A stretch of 64,000 nt of DNA from Angomonas deanei (taxonomy: Eukaryota; Euglenozoa; Kinetoplastea; Trypanosomatida; Trypanosomatidae), in contig LR877147.1 of NCBI GenBank assembly GCA_903995115.1, forward strand, positions 124,001 to 188,000, written 5' to 3'. Numbering within the stretch: position 1 is the first letter of the stretch; each line of letters begins with the position of its first letter. Positions 1-10,420 of the stretch are shown here, piece by piece. The translations under genes were made by a program, and so were the position numbers. The notes beneath the pieces were generated by a model. That model was given only the letters and a program-made list of their open reading frames with translations. It ran no database searches and had not been told where the DNA came from.

Positions 1-1086
1 CATTAACGATAGAGATATTTACCTCGTCTTCGAGTACATGGAGACGGACCTGCACATGGTCATTCTGGCCAACATTCTCGAGCAGGTGCACAAGCAGTTT
101 CTCATTTATCAGCTGCTCAAGACGATGAAGTATTTGCACTCGGCGGAGATTCTTCACCGTGACATGAAGCCCAGCAACCTGTTGGTCAACAGCGACTGCT
201 CGATGAAGGTGGCGGACTTTGGGCTGGCACGGTCCATCCTGTCGTTGGAGCGGGAGCAGGTGGCACGGCCGATGCTGACGGACTACATTGCCACCCGCTG
301 GTACCGCCCACCGGAGATTCTGCTCGGGTCGACGCGGTACACCAAAGGGGTCGACATGTGGTCGGTGGGCTGTATCCTGGGGGAGCTCATCTTAGGGAAG
401 CCCATCTTCCCCGGTAACAGTACGGTGCATCAGCTGGAGCTCATCATTAGTGTTACCGGCGAGCCTAGCGCGGCCGATATTGCCGCCACCAACTCCCAAT
501 TCGCAGAGGCGATGCTGCGCGACATCCGCCGGGCCCGCCCCAAGACCTTCCCCGACCTCCTCCCCAAGGCCCCCCGGAAGCGCTCGACCTCATTGAGAAG
601 TTGATGGTCTTCAACCCCAACGACCGGCTGACGGCGGAGCAGGCCCTAGAACACCCCTACGTCGCGGCCTTCCACCGCCCCCAGGATGAGCCCGTCGCCC
701 CGGAGCCGATTACCATCTCCCTCCCCGACGACACCCGCTTCACCCTCCAACAGTATAGGGAGACGCTCTACCGCGAGATTGCCAACAGTAGACGACGCGC
801 CATCCGCCGCGACGACGCGACGCGGGAGCGGACCACCACGACTAGCAACACCACCTCCGGCACCACCGCCACCCGGACGTCCGCCTCGACGACGACCGCG
901 GCGCAGCGCCCGGTGAGCTCCTCCGGGACCCGCACCACCACGACCACCACGGCCCCCGCCCAGCGGTCTACCGTCGCCAGCCGTACCTCCGCCTCTGCCA
1001 GTACCTCCAACCCCGTCCGCTCCAACACCCGTGCGAGCGGTACGGAGGAGAAGATCTCCCGTCGCCCTGTGGTGTCGAAGAAGTAA
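1..1086 (+). CDS. ERK8/MAPK15-like MAP kinase, 3' part, one frame break
   Basis: Serine/threonine MAP kinase whose N-lobe lies before the window; reading begins at base 2. Visible in order are the catalytic loop HRDMKPSN, the DFG of VADFGLAR, a TDY activation motif (kinetoplastid MAPKs often have TDY where animals have TEY), RWYRPPE and the GVDMWSVGCILGEL helix. The insert after the catalytic core, the motif MVFNPNDRL and the tail motif QALEHPYV resemble human ERK8/MAPK15, a kinase linked to cilia and genome maintenance. The tail (about residues 260-361 of the visible part) is rich in Thr, Ser and Arg and probably disordered. The frame breaks near 570-575, a run of six C. Reading on one frame over gives PEALDLIEKL, as in the family, so one base seems to be missing there. 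Family assignment is firm; the ERK8 subtype is from memory of the family. Confidence 0.85.
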
Positions 1087-1778
1087 CCTCACGTTTCCTT
1101 TTCTTCTTCGTCTGTCGTCGCGTGGCGCCCGGTAACACCAGTCGTTTACTTCATAGTTATCATGTACCTTCTCTTTTTTATATAGTTTTGTTTGTTTCCG
1201 GGTGTGCAGGTCTGGACGTGGCGCAGGGCTTTTATAACGGGTAATATGATGTTAATGGTTTAGTGGTGTCATTTTTTTTTTTCCGTTTCTTTTTTTGGTG
1301 CTGTTTTCTCTCTTACTCCCATTTTGTACAGCATAAATACACGCATAAGTGGTACAACCATATTGCTTTTGATTTTTTTGTTTTGTTTGGCGTTTAAAAA
1401 AAAAAAAAAAAGATAGAATGATATAATAATAATGCAAGAAAAGAAAAAAAGAAAAATATAACCCCACTAGCTCGAATTAGAAGAAAAATAATTAAAAAAG
1501 AGGATGAAAGTGATGTGAATAGTGTTTTTGGCTGATTCACATTCGCATATAAACATATACTTCCGTGTATGTTTTCCCATTATATAAAAGTCTGTCTATG
1601 GATTCCGTATTGGACTTACCGTTGTTTCCAGGCACAGTAGTGACGATGCGCTTACCCTAATATCTTTCCTTCTTCTTCCTTACACCTTTCCCAGAACAAT
1701 CCACTATAGAGAAGGATATCTACCACTACTACTATTATTATTATCATTTACGGACGAGTTGCCTAACAGCGCCCACAC
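1087..1778. other. Intergenic region with trans-splicing signals
   Basis: AT-rich spacer between the MAP kinase and the first CCCH gene. It holds T runs, an A run near 1395-1411 and, at its end, a strong pyrimidine tract (about 1663-1692) leading to the acceptor AG of the next gene. No ORF or RNA gene is convincing. Confidence 0.7.
1693..1694 (+). promoter_or_regulatory. Putative spliced-leader acceptor AG
   Basis: First AG after a C/T-rich tract of about 30 bases. It would give the CCCH gene at 1779 an 84-base 5' UTR. Confidence 0.6.
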
Positions 1779-2990
1779 ATGCCCTCTACGCCAAAAACGG
1801 TTCGTCTGGTCAAACCCTCCTCGGGAGAAATATTTTGCGCCAGAATTCAAAAAATCAATAAAACTAGTGTCAAAATCGAGGACGGGTGTTGCCTGTGCGA
1901 GGACTTCTTGGACGGCCGATGCGAAAGGGGGATAGAATGCTGTCTCGCCCATGTAGAAAAAAGAGATATCTGGAGCTGCATCGTCCCGCGGACGGTGTGC
2001 GTGTACTCCTCTGAGCGTGGGGCAGCCTACGTCTACGAGCAAGGGTTTCAGCTCCAGTGCTTCTCCGCGGACCAGTACACCTTCTACAAGGATATCCCCA
2101 GCCACTACTTGCTGGTGACGGAAGGGAGTGGCACGTACATTGCCGCTTTTAACAATGAGGGAGCCAACTTTAAGGAGAAGTTGACCCTCTGCAGTTCCTT
2201 CACCCCCGCCCTCCGTGCCTACTGTGCCGGCGGCTACACGGGGAGCTGCCTCACCCTGGGGGCGAAGCTGCTGGACTTCTGCCCTGCGGGTATGAAGTGT
2301 CCCCACATCCACGTCGCCCTCCCCAACTCCAGCTCCGTGCAGCAGAACCAGACCCACATTGCCTCTCTGAAGGCCATCCAGGACTGCCACTACGAGCGGC
2401 TGCCCGCCTCGGTGCAGGTGTATGTTTACATTCCCCCCAACCGCCGCAAGACACAGAGTGAGACGACCCTCTTCCCTGGGGATAGTGTCCTCCGCACCGT
2501 GGGGGCCACCCAGTACGAGGAGGTGTTCACCCGCAACGGGTGCGAGGTCCCCCAGAGTGCCACCTTCCAACATTGTATCCACTTTATTCAAAACAAAATG
2601 TGCCGTCTGGGGGCGGAGTGCAACTTTCTGCACATTATCCAAGAGGAGCTGCTGCAGTCCACCACCCCCGAGGCCACCCCGTACCCTACGGAAGTGGAGG
2701 GACCCTCATCCAACCACGCCGCGCTCATGGCGGCCAGTGACTTCCTCGGGAGAGAGTCCCCGGTCTACCGGGCGGAGGGACGCACCCCGGTGGCCACCCC
2801 CGTCCCCCGGCGCTCCTCCCCAACCCGCATCGTGGTGGAGCTGCCCGATACCTCCCAGCTGCCAGCCGCACCGCCACCACAGCCCAGCGGCAGGGTGTCC
2901 CCTACCGGCCGCGTGTCTCCCAGTGGCCGCGTGTCGCCGAAACGGAACAATCCCTATCAATTATCACCCATGAGTGAACCTTTAGCATAA
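1779..2990 (+). CDS. CCCH zinc-finger protein, paralogue of its neighbour
   Basis: Predicted RNA-binding protein of 403 residues. Three CCCH-type fingers are visible: C40-x7-C48-x5-C54-x3-H58, C157-x10-C168-x5-C174-x3-H178 and C266-x8-C275-x5-C281-x3-H285. Between fingers lie beta-rich stretches such as VYEQGFQLQCF and a PGDSVLRTVGA block. The same order of blocks recurs in the next gene (3855-5851), including the last finger (CRLGAEC versus CRLGERC), so the two are tandem paralogues. The C-terminal 100 residues are Pro/Ser-rich and end in three near-exact copies of GRVSP, possible phosphorylation sites. Kinetoplastids regulate genes mainly after transcription, and CCCH proteins are common mRNA regulators there; the target is unknown. 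The ATG is the first after the acceptor. I do not recognise a named orthologue. Confidence 0.85.
   Translation: MPSTPKTVRLVKPSSGEIFCARIQKINKTSVKIEDGCCLCEDFLDGRCERGIECCLAHVEKRDIWSCIVPRTVCVYSSERGAAYVYEQGFQLQCFSADQYTFYKDIPSHYLLVTEGSGTYIAAFNNEGANFKEKLTLCSSFTPALRAYCAGGYTGSCLTLGAKLLDFCPAGMKCPHIHVALPNSSSVQQNQTHIASLKAIQDCHYERLPASVQVYVYIPPNRRKTQSETTLFPGDSVLRTVGATQYEEVFTRNGCEVPQSATFQHCIHFIQNKMCRLGAECNFLHIIQEELLQSTTPEATPYPTEVEGPSSNHAALMAASDFLGRESPVYRAEGRTPVATPVPRRSSPTRIVVELPDTSQLPAAPPPQPSGRVSPTGRVSPSGRVSPKRNNPYQLSPMSEPLA
2884..2940 (+). repeat. GRVSP peptide repeat
   Basis: Three copies of the coding unit for GRVSP, spaced by two residues, near the C-terminus of the first CCCH protein. It is a small in-frame tandem repeat and a possible phospho-site array. 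Confidence 0.7.
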
Positions 2991-3854
2991 ACACGTTCTG
3001 TTGAAAAAAACCCCGCATCTTTGTTTTTTTCTCTCTCTCTCTTCATATATACTGTTGACATTAACATGGTGTTCTCTTTTTATTGCTCTGTTTATTGCTC
3101 TGTGCGTGTGAACATGGTTCACGTATTCAGGGTTCAGTAATAAGGGAGACGGGTGGCCTCCTGTTGTATTAATCTGTTTTTTTTTTTTTTTTATATGTGT
3201 GTGTGTGTTTTGTTTTTATTTTTATATATATAATAACATGTTCAGTAGAAATAAAAATGTTCTCGTTCCACCGCGTGCGTACACATCTTGTATAGCTAAG
3301 GAAATCTTATCTATGAATTTTATTGTATGTTTGTTATGGCCTTTGTTTTTTGTCTTTTTTTTTTTGTGGCGTCACCTCGTTTTTTTTTTTTTATTACCGT
3401 TCTCTTTTCCCCTTTCCTTCTCTTCAAGAATTGCTCTGTTCAGCGTTCTTTTTTGAGTTTTTTTTTTCGGTCTCTTTTTTTTCTTTTCTTTATCTTTTAC
3501 CAACAGGTTTTAGACGTTTATATATATATAAAGATTGGGTTTTATTATTAGTTTAACACATTGTTTTTCTTTTTTGAGGGTTTCTTAATTACACTATACT
3601 TTTTTTTTTTGTGTTGGTTTTTCTTCATTGTCAAGTGATTCTTTTTTTTTTTTTTTTGATTTCCCTTGTATTTTACGACTTTTAGCAGAACACGTTATTT
3701 CTACTGTGAATAATAAACAGGGTAAGTATTAGAATAAAGAAAAGGAAAACAAAACAAAACACAGTAGGGGAAAAAAAAAGTAGTATCAAGAAAAAAAAAA
3801 AGAAAAACTTAGAAATAAATAGCTCAACCAGTTTCGTTGCTGTTGTCTCGCAAA
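2991..3854. other. Intergenic region rich in T homopolymers
   Basis: Long AT-rich spacer with many runs of 9-16 T and a TA-rich stretch. Short open frames here are made of Phe/Leu/Tyr codons from the T runs and are not credible genes. The last pyrimidine tract leads to an AG at 3684-3685. Confidence 0.7.
3684..3685 (+). promoter_or_regulatory. Putative spliced-leader acceptor AG
   Basis: AG following a T run at about 3643-3658 and a second pyrimidine-rich stretch. It gives a 5' UTR of about 169 bases for the gene starting at 3855. Confidence 0.5.
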
Positions 3855-5851
3855 ATGCTTCCCACCACGTACGGTCCTACGACAATTCGTAACGCGCCTT
3901 ACGGAAACGACGCATACGGTGGACCAACCAACGGCAAATAATAATAATAATAATAGTTCACACTTTAACATGTCGTTATCGAATAACGCGTCTCAAAATG
4001 CTGCCAACTACAATTACACGAATAATAATAATAATAGTTTTCATTCGAACAGCAATAGTCAGTCGAACTTTTTGATTTACAATAATTCGGGCAGTCCTGC
4101 CGGTAATCCAATGAGTCCTAACAATAACAGCAGTATGAACAATAATAATTATTATAACCCTAATATGAGCTACAACAACAACAGCAACAGTAACCTCAAT
4201 AATAATAATAATGCACATCCAATGGGGTATCCTCCAAAGACCACTCCACCACTCTTCGGGAACCAACTCCAGGTACCAGCACAGGGCGGGGCACCGTATA
4301 ATAATAATAACAATCATAACAATGTACCGCAACAACAGCCGGTCTACAGTTACCCCAATCCACGGTTTAGCGACTACCCCGTGCGCCCACCGGTCCCGGC
4401 CATACCTAGTAATAGCAATCAAAACAACAATAACAATCATAACAACAATTACAATCCACGACAGCCCAACGTGGAGTATCCCTATCCCGGCGGTCAGCCG
4501 TACACAGACTATGCACGGACGGCCCCCCCGGAGGCGACCCGCGCACCGATCAGTACGGTGAGTCATCACCACAATGCTCGGTTCGCCAGCGACCATTCCG
4601 GTAGAACACGGAACCCCCACTACGACACGGCGCCCAGTCACTACTCCAGCACGCCGCCCAGTAGAAGTACACCATACGGGAGGGAAGACGATGCGAGGAC
4701 ACCCCAATCGTCGTCACGGTGGGTACGGCGGCGCCCCGCCGGTGCACAACAAGTTCGTGTACAACCAGCAACTGCACGCCAACAGCAATAATGCGATCCC
4801 GGAGAAGACGCCTACCATCCGCATCCGTCACCCCCTCACCCGCGCGATCCATCGCATCAAGCTCAACCGTGTCTACAAGTCCGCCGCGGACCTCCGTCCG
4901 CAGATACCCGTCACCTACCCCGGCTACGGTCGGTACTGCGGTGGACACACCGCCGCCGTGGAGCCCTGCCTCGCCTCCAGCAACACGGACCCCAGCGCCC
5001 CCACTACCCTCACCCTCTGCCTCGAGTTCCTCAACCAACGCTCTGGCTGCCCCAAAGGGACCAACTGTGAGAAGGTACACATTGCCGGACTGGAGTACAC
5101 CTGGCTCCCCATCCTTGCCGTCGTGAAGGCCGCCCCCGTGCAGGGCAGCACCGTCTACCAGTACGAGAAGGGGTTCGTCATCAAGTGCTACGACAGTACC
5201 CTCACCCACTACTACCGCATTAGCTCCGAGCACGTCTTCGTGACGGACAGTAGCCAGCTGTACATTGATACCTACAATGAACACGGCGACAACTCGAAGG
5301 AAAAGTTCCAAATAAGCCCCGAATGTGAGGCCGTGCGAGAACGGCTGATCTCAGGGGTCATTAGCAAGGAGGAGGCCGAACAGGAGATGGTGACGTTACT
5401 GTCCGACCCTCAGACAAAGGAGAGTACGTCTATTTTCTGCCTCGTCCCGACCGCCTACGAGACCAACACGGAGGACACCCGCGGTCGCAAGTTGACAAGT
5501 GTCACCCACGTGAACAACCGTGAGGCGATGAAGGAGACACCGCGGCTGCCAGCTAGCATGACGGTGCGCGTCTTCGAGACCAACTCCAAAGACACCTACG
5601 AGGACTACCCCGGCGATGTCGTGCTCCTCACCGACGGGGCGGTGGTCTATTCGGAGTGTTACGAGGCGGAGAGGGGCATCCCCCCTCGCAAGAATATGCA
5701 GCACTGCGCCCACTTCCACATGAACGATGTTTGCCGTCTGGGAGAGCGGTGTCGCTTTATTCACGTACTTCTCACCGATGAGGAGAAGGAGCGGCGAAAG
5801 GAGAGGACGGAACACCAGGAAGAGGAAGAAGAAGAAGGGGAGGGGGACTAA
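3855..5851 (+). CDS. Asn-rich CCCH zinc-finger protein, two frame breaks
   Basis: Second member of a tandem CCCH pair, about 664 residues if read through. The ATG at 3855 opens a 28-codon frame (MLPTTYGPTT...) that stops where an Asn-codon repeat begins. Dropping one A at 3936-3938 joins it to a long Asn/Ser/Pro-rich frame (to about 4700). A second shift between about 4672 and 4735 joins that to the conserved C-terminal part, which starts near the sequence GGYGGAPPVHNKF. Two CCCH fingers are clear: C-x9-C-x5-C-x3-H in CLEFLNQRSGCPKGTNC and C-x8-C-x5-C-x3-H in CAHFHMNDVCRLGERC. The middle region (YEKGFVIKCY, then VFVTDSSQLYI) aligns block by block with the gene before it. The tail is Glu-rich. 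Likely an mRNA-binding regulator with a disordered prion-like N-terminus. The breaks are probably sequence errors, but a broken gene is possible. Confidence 0.75.
3936..4455 (+). repeat. Asn-codon (AAT/AAC) repeat tracts
   Basis: Several imperfect AAT/AAC runs encode poly-Asn stretches of 4-6 residues in the N-terminal half of the CCCH protein. They are likely slippage-prone and one borders an apparent frame break. Confidence 0.7.
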
Positions 5852-6826
5852 TGCTTCATCTTGTATATATATATATATATATTTGCTTTTTTATTTTCAT
5901 TTTAGTTTTTTTTTTTTTTTTGTTTTCCCCCTTTTTTGTTTGCTTTTTTCATATACCCAAAATAAAAATTTAATCAATGCAATGCATCGTCTGTAAGGAA
6001 CCCAGTGGAGCACGCCCAGGAGAGAATGTAAACAAACCTTTTTTTTTTTGCTTGTTGATTCCCCCGCGGTAGCCTCATTGAGAACACGGGATTGGTCTAG
6101 AGTGCCGTCCCGTTTGCCTTTCCTACAGTGAAAAACAAAAAGAAAAATACGATTTCTTCTGTTTTTTGGGGAAAAAAAAAAAAAGTATTTCTACGTTGAA
6201 AGTTTAATCAATGCTTTTTTTTTTTTTTTAATAGGACTTCCGTTTTGTTTCAGGTACGTTCTCACCATCATTGTTTTCTACAAGATTAATTTTTTTTTTC
6301 TTCGCTTTTGAATATACTAATTGGTTTTTTTTTTTTCTTTTTTTCATTATATATATATATAAATGTGGGTTAATAGTAATATATAGCGATGCCAGTGTCC
6401 AAAACATAACGGAAATTTTGAGTTTTTTTTTCCTTCCCCTTTTTTTTTTTTTTTTTAGTTCGTTCTTTATTGTAATTTGAATACCAATATTTTTTTTTTT
6501 TTTTTTGTCGTTCCATTTTTGAGTGTTTCGTGTATTATCGAGTTTTTTTTCCACTTTATAAAGAGTACTATCAAAAAATAAAAAAAAAACGATTCTTTTC
6601 TTACTATCAAAAATATACTCTATGTCAATACCTTCTTGATTAAACACATAGAAAAAAAAAAATCACTTTTCTGTAGTTGTTGCTTTGCTTTTCGTTTATT
6701 TTCTGCTGTCCCCGATGTAGGTGACCATCGTGCACTCTATATACACTCTCTCATCTTTTCCCCTTTGCGACGAATAATAATAAAAGAAAGTAATAATAAT
6801 AATAAAAATCAAAATTATTTAGTTTT
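5852..6826. other. Long intergenic region, simple repeats and one hairpin
   Basis: The largest spacer in the window. It starts with a (TA)n microsatellite at about 5863-5882 and has many T runs of 10-18. At about 6084-6111 the arms ACGGGA and TCCCGT could form a 6-bp stem. A pyrimidine-rich stretch ends in TAG at 6718-6720, a possible acceptor for the next gene. No credible ORF. Confidence 0.65.
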
Positions 6827-9800
6827 ATGGTAGAGCCAATGGATTGTATCCATTTGCAGACCGTCACAGGGAAGAGTGCCACCCTGTCGGTGCCGTTCAC
6901 ACTAAGCCAACTAGTGGAGACGGCGGTAGAGATGTTCGGTTACTGTGCCGATAGTGTTAAAGTCAAACTAGACGACGCGATCACGACCCTTTCCTCAGTA
7001 GACGAGGAGGGACCTGTAGAGTTAAGTCGGCTGGGCCTCACGCCCGGCCTCGATCGTGTCTTAGTCTTTGGGGTAGGCCAGTCGGCCCGTCCTCATGTGC
7101 CCATGAAGGCCAAAAAAAGCACAAGAAAGAGGAGTACCCCCTCACAGTTGGGCAGTTCCCTCCGTGGGAGTGAGGAGGGAAGTGTGGTAGAGATGCGCAA
7201 AGAAGAGTTTCGGGAGAAGTTAGCGGCACTCAATCAGTTAGCCAATCGGTTGTTGGCTTGCCAGGAGTCCATTTCGGCCTTCATCTTGGGGGTGAGTGGG
7301 ATGAGGGAAAAGGTAGCGGTGGATATTAATCAAACGGTGCTGCAGGAGGACAAGATGCGGAAGGAGTTTTTCGCGTCGGATGTGTTGCACTATATCGCTA
7401 ACCGGCATGAGGCGTGCATGGAGCGGGGGAACGATAGCCTGTTCTGTAGTCCTGCCAGTATTCCCTTAGAGGACAGTTTGTACGCGGGCGGGGACAGCGA
7501 GGGGACCTTTTTTTACTTGGAGTCTGTCCTTCGTTACATTTTTAGACATTTTCCACCACTGTTTGAGTACATTCAGAAAAACGCGGCGGAGTTTGTTTCT
7601 TTTTTGAACAAAAAGGCCCATCGTGACTTTTATCTGTTAACCCGTGCCTGTTCGCAGGACGAGGACTTGCTAGCCTGTGTGAGGGACTCCATCACGGCGG
7701 ATACCCTTGTCGAGGTGCTCGACGACGACAGCCTGAGCGGCGACGAGGATGAGATTGTGATTGATATTTACACCCTCTTCACGGAGGACGATATCGAGGG
7801 CGGCCTGCACCTGGCGGATACAGGCGGGCCGAATACCGTCTTCTTTATCACCGACCAGGAGGAGGACCAACTGCGTATATTAGAGTCACTCGATGCGCTA
7901 GAGAATGTGTACAGAGCCCCATACCCGAACCCAACGGACCCCGCGCTCCTGACACTGAACACGGATATAAAGCACCTTTATAGTCTTTTGATTTCCAACC
8001 GAATCATCAACACCGAGGGAGACTTTGTGTTGTCCAAAGTGTCTACGCGAAAGTTGGACTTTTTTGTGAGCGGCACCAAGGGCAGGGACGGCTCCTCCTC
8101 TCCCGCCACACAGCGGCAGTTGGTGGGGATACTTCACACGATCCACTCTCAAATACAGTCGGTGATTACAGACCTCTTGAGCCAAGCCGGGCGACAACTT
8201 TCCATCTCCTTCGAGAGTAAGAATCTTTCCTGGCTGATTGATATTTCCTTTTATGTCTTGACGCTGTGCGAAAGGTTTTACCTCTACACGTACGATTTTG
8301 CCGTGAACCAAACCGAAAAGGACCCTATCATTGGCCTTCAAGTGTTTGGGCGCGACCGGACGGTGTCCCCAGGCGCCCTCGCCTGTCGATGTGCACTGGC
8401 ACGCCTCTTGATTGTAGAACTGTCAGAGCTGTGCTTTAAGTGTTCGTACCAGCAGACGATGCGGGAGAAAGGTGGCAGTGATGGGGGAGCGGTGGTAGAC
8501 TCGAACTCTCCCAAGCGACGGCTGGACTCTCTCTATCCGCCGCGGGTGGGGGCGCTCCGTGCGCTGCCCATTGACTTCTCCCCTCTCATGGACCCTATGG
8601 TGCGGTTCCTGACCCCCAAAGGGCCCACCGAGCTACTCACACACATGATGGATAGGGCGAGCTCGGGGCGCATTACCGCCTGCCCCGTGTTCCTGTACGT
8701 GAATCACTTCTTGACCCAAAACGCGGATTTCAACATTGTATGCGACCATCTGTGTTATGTGTTTCGAGAGAATGGGAGTATTTCGGCAAAGTCTCTTTTC
8801 ACGACCACCCACAACAGCAAGGCGTCCCTCATGGAGTCGGTTAAGACATGCGATAGCTTACCCGAGTTCTACGCCGACCGCATCCAAAGTCAGCTGGCGG
8901 AAAAAGGAGTGGTGGACAAGGAACTCTCCACCCGTTGGACCGACGTCATGAAGGAGCTGTACGAGAGCTACGTGACCCCCATCGTGAAGTATCTCCCCTC
9001 CCCTAAAATCAGTAAAAAACCAATCTATATAGTGGACTGCCGCCACTTGACGGTTTTGAAGGATATGGAAGATGTACCGCAAGTGGTGGAGGCGCAAATC
9101 AACCGACGGGAAACTACGGACGCCAAGTCGTCGCCACCCCCCGACACCCACAAGTACCCCCGACAGCCCGGCGCCGTGCGGTGGTTCGGTGGCTACACCA
9201 ACAAGCGGCTCGAAACTTGCGTTGAGCGGTGGTGTATTGTGGGCTGCGACAGTCCGTGGCAGTTGGTGCAATCCTTCGAGAATCCGCCCTGCAGCTCCCC
9301 CAAGACATCCAAATCTCTCTTGTATCTGTATGATTCAGGGACCGCCAACACGGTACTCCGCACGGCACCGGAGTGGCTGAGGGGAGACATCTTTGTCAAT
9401 CTTCAGTTCCGTCGTTATCCATTGCCGGGGGTGGTGTTCCAACCGAGGGAGCACGTTGTGGTCCTTCACGAGTTGGACACACGGCGGTCGGAGCTGGAGA
9501 AGGTGGAGGAGAGTCCGCTGTCGTTGAGCAGCAACTCCGTCGTTACCCACAAACGACTGTCCATCTCCGGTAATGGCCTCAGTCCTGTTTTCGTGGGGGA
9601 CCTCCGCGTCATTGAGGAGTGCGACCGCTCCCTCCTGTCCACCTACAAGGCCACCATCTTTCACAATGTAGACTTTGAGGGGAACCCCACCCACAAGCCC
9701 TCTGTCAACCGCCGCTGCTACTTGGATTACTTTTACTCCGCCCTCGTGGAGAACCCCCGATGGAGTATTGCGGCGCTGCATCACTCCGCCGTGTCGGCTG

Positions 9801-10420
9801 TGATGAAGCATGGCAGGGACACCAAGCAGCCCCAGCCGTGGCGGGCGGTAGAGTACGTCCTCTACGACGACGGCGCCCCGCTTTCCTCGCTGGAGAGTCT
9901 CATGTACATTGACGTGGAGAAGAAGCCCAAACCGACCGGCGTTATGTTCCCCACCGCAAAGAAACTCAACCCCCACGCGCTCGCCCCGCTGCGTCGCACC
10001 AAACCGCCGGAGATGACGCCCATCCCACCCAAAACTACCGTTTCCCTCCCTACCACTCCCCGCTCCACTAAGAAGGGCGGCCGACTGCCGAGCCTCACGA
10101 GCACAGAGGCACTCCCGCCCACCAGCACCGGCAGCGCCGCCCTCTCCGACGCCGACTACCTCGAAGAGAAGAAGGTGCGGCAGGTGTTCGAGAATCTTCT
10201 CGTGAGCGCGACGGAGTCAAACGCCAAAACGGAGCGAGAAGCCGTCGACTCCTTCATTCGGTGTCTGGAGACCAACACGGACGACAGCATGACAGAGGTA
10301 AATCGTAATGTGACGGTGCTGAAGGATGTGACCAACGCCAAGGAGTTGTGCCCCATTTGTAAAGAGGGATACCACCATTGGCAGAACTGCCCCAACACGG
10401 CGAAGCGGGGGAAAAAGTAA
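6827..10420 (+). CDS. Large unknown protein with C-terminal CCHC zinc knuckle
   Basis: Intact 1,197-residue protein that I do not recognise. The first 85 residues (alternating hydrophobic stretches ending in DRVLVFGV) could be a ubiquitin-like fold; that is inference. A basic linker (KAKKSTRKRS) follows. The middle is a long globular, mostly helical region with acidic patches near residues 300-320. The C-terminus has a Pro/Thr-rich linker and then a single zinc knuckle, C1175-x2-C1178-x4-H1183-x4-C1188, with a basic end (KRGKK). Knuckles of this spacing bind single-stranded nucleic acid in many cellular proteins, so an RNA-related role is plausible but unproven. The start is the first ATG after an AT-rich leader; a second in-frame ATG lies four codons on. 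There are no retroelement domains around the knuckle. Confidence 0.7.
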   Translation: MVEPMDCIHLQTVTGKSATLSVPFTLSQLVETAVEMFGYCADSVKVKLDDAITTLSSVDEEGPVELSRLGLTPGLDRVLVFGVGQSARPHVPMKAKKSTRKRSTPSQLGSSLRGSEEGSVVEMRKEEFREKLAALNQLANRLLACQESISAFILGVSGMREKVAVDINQTVLQEDKMRKEFFASDVLHYIANRHEACMERGNDSLFCSPASIPLEDSLYAGGDSEGTFFYLESVLRYIFRHFPPLFEYIQKNAAEFVSFLNKKAHRDFYLLTRACSQDEDLLACVRDSITADTLVEVLDDDSLSGDEDEIVIDIYTLFTEDDIEGGLHLADTGGPNTVFFITDQEEDQLRILESLDALENVYRAPYPNPTDPALLTLNTDIKHLYSLLISNRIINTEGDFVLSKVSTRKLDFFVSGTKGRDGSSSPATQRQLVGILHTIHSQIQSVITDLLSQAGRQLSISFESKNLSWLIDISFYVLTLCERFYLYTYDFAVNQTEKDPIIGLQVFGRDRTVSPGALACRCALARLLIVELSELCFKCSYQQTMREKGGSDGGAVVDSNSPKRRLDSLYPPRVGALRALPIDFSPLMDPMVRFLTPKGPTELLTHMMDRASSGRITACPVFLYVNHFLTQNADFNIVCDHLCYVFRENGSISAKSLFTTTHNSKASLMESVKTCDSLPEFYADRIQSQLAEKGVVDKELSTRWTDVMKELYESYVTPIVKYLPSPKISKKPIYIVDCRHLTVLKDMEDVPQVVEAQINRRETTDAKSSPPPDTHKYPRQPGAVRWFGGYTNKRLETCVERWCIVGCDSPWQLVQSFENPPCSSPKTSKSLLYLYDSGTANTVLRTAPEWLRGDIFVNLQFRRYPLPGVVFQPREHVVVLHELDTRRSELEKVEESPLSLSSNSVVTHKRLSISGNGLSPVFVGDLRVIEECDRSLLSTYKATIFHNVDFEGNPTHKPSVNRRCYLDYFYSALVENPRWSIAALHHSAVSAVMKHGRDTKQPQPWRAVEYVLYDDGAPLSSLESLMYIDVEKKPKPTGVMFPTAKKLNPHALAPLRRTKPPEMTPIPPKTTVSLPTTPRSTKKGGRLPSLTSTEALPPTSTGSAALSDADYLEEKKVRQVFENLLVSATESNAKTEREAVDSFIRCLETNTDDSMTEVNRNVTVLKDVTNAKELCPICKEGYHHWQNCPNTAKRGKK

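Noticed and set aside
646-1092. Open frames on the minus strand, here and under most genes (for example 9335-9976 and 60833-62371)
   Set aside because: They are antisense shadows of GC-rich coding genes with no family match, and no spliced-leader signals face that way. The whole window reads as one + strand gene cluster.
1501-1550. Possible C/D snoRNA (GATG- and CTGA-like boxes)
   Set aside because: The box C match is poor, there is no terminal stem, and kinetoplastid snoRNAs usually come in clusters.
3199-3556. Small Phe/Leu/Tyr-rich open frames in spacers (also 6228-6647, 10378-10769, 32611-32832, 43932-44144)
   Set aside because: They come from T or A homopolymers, resemble no protein and overlap splicing signals.
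10349-10390. CCHC zinc knuckle as a trace of a retroelement Gag
   Set aside because: It is the end of an intact 1,197-residue host gene, and no reverse transcriptase, integrase or terminal repeats lie nearby.
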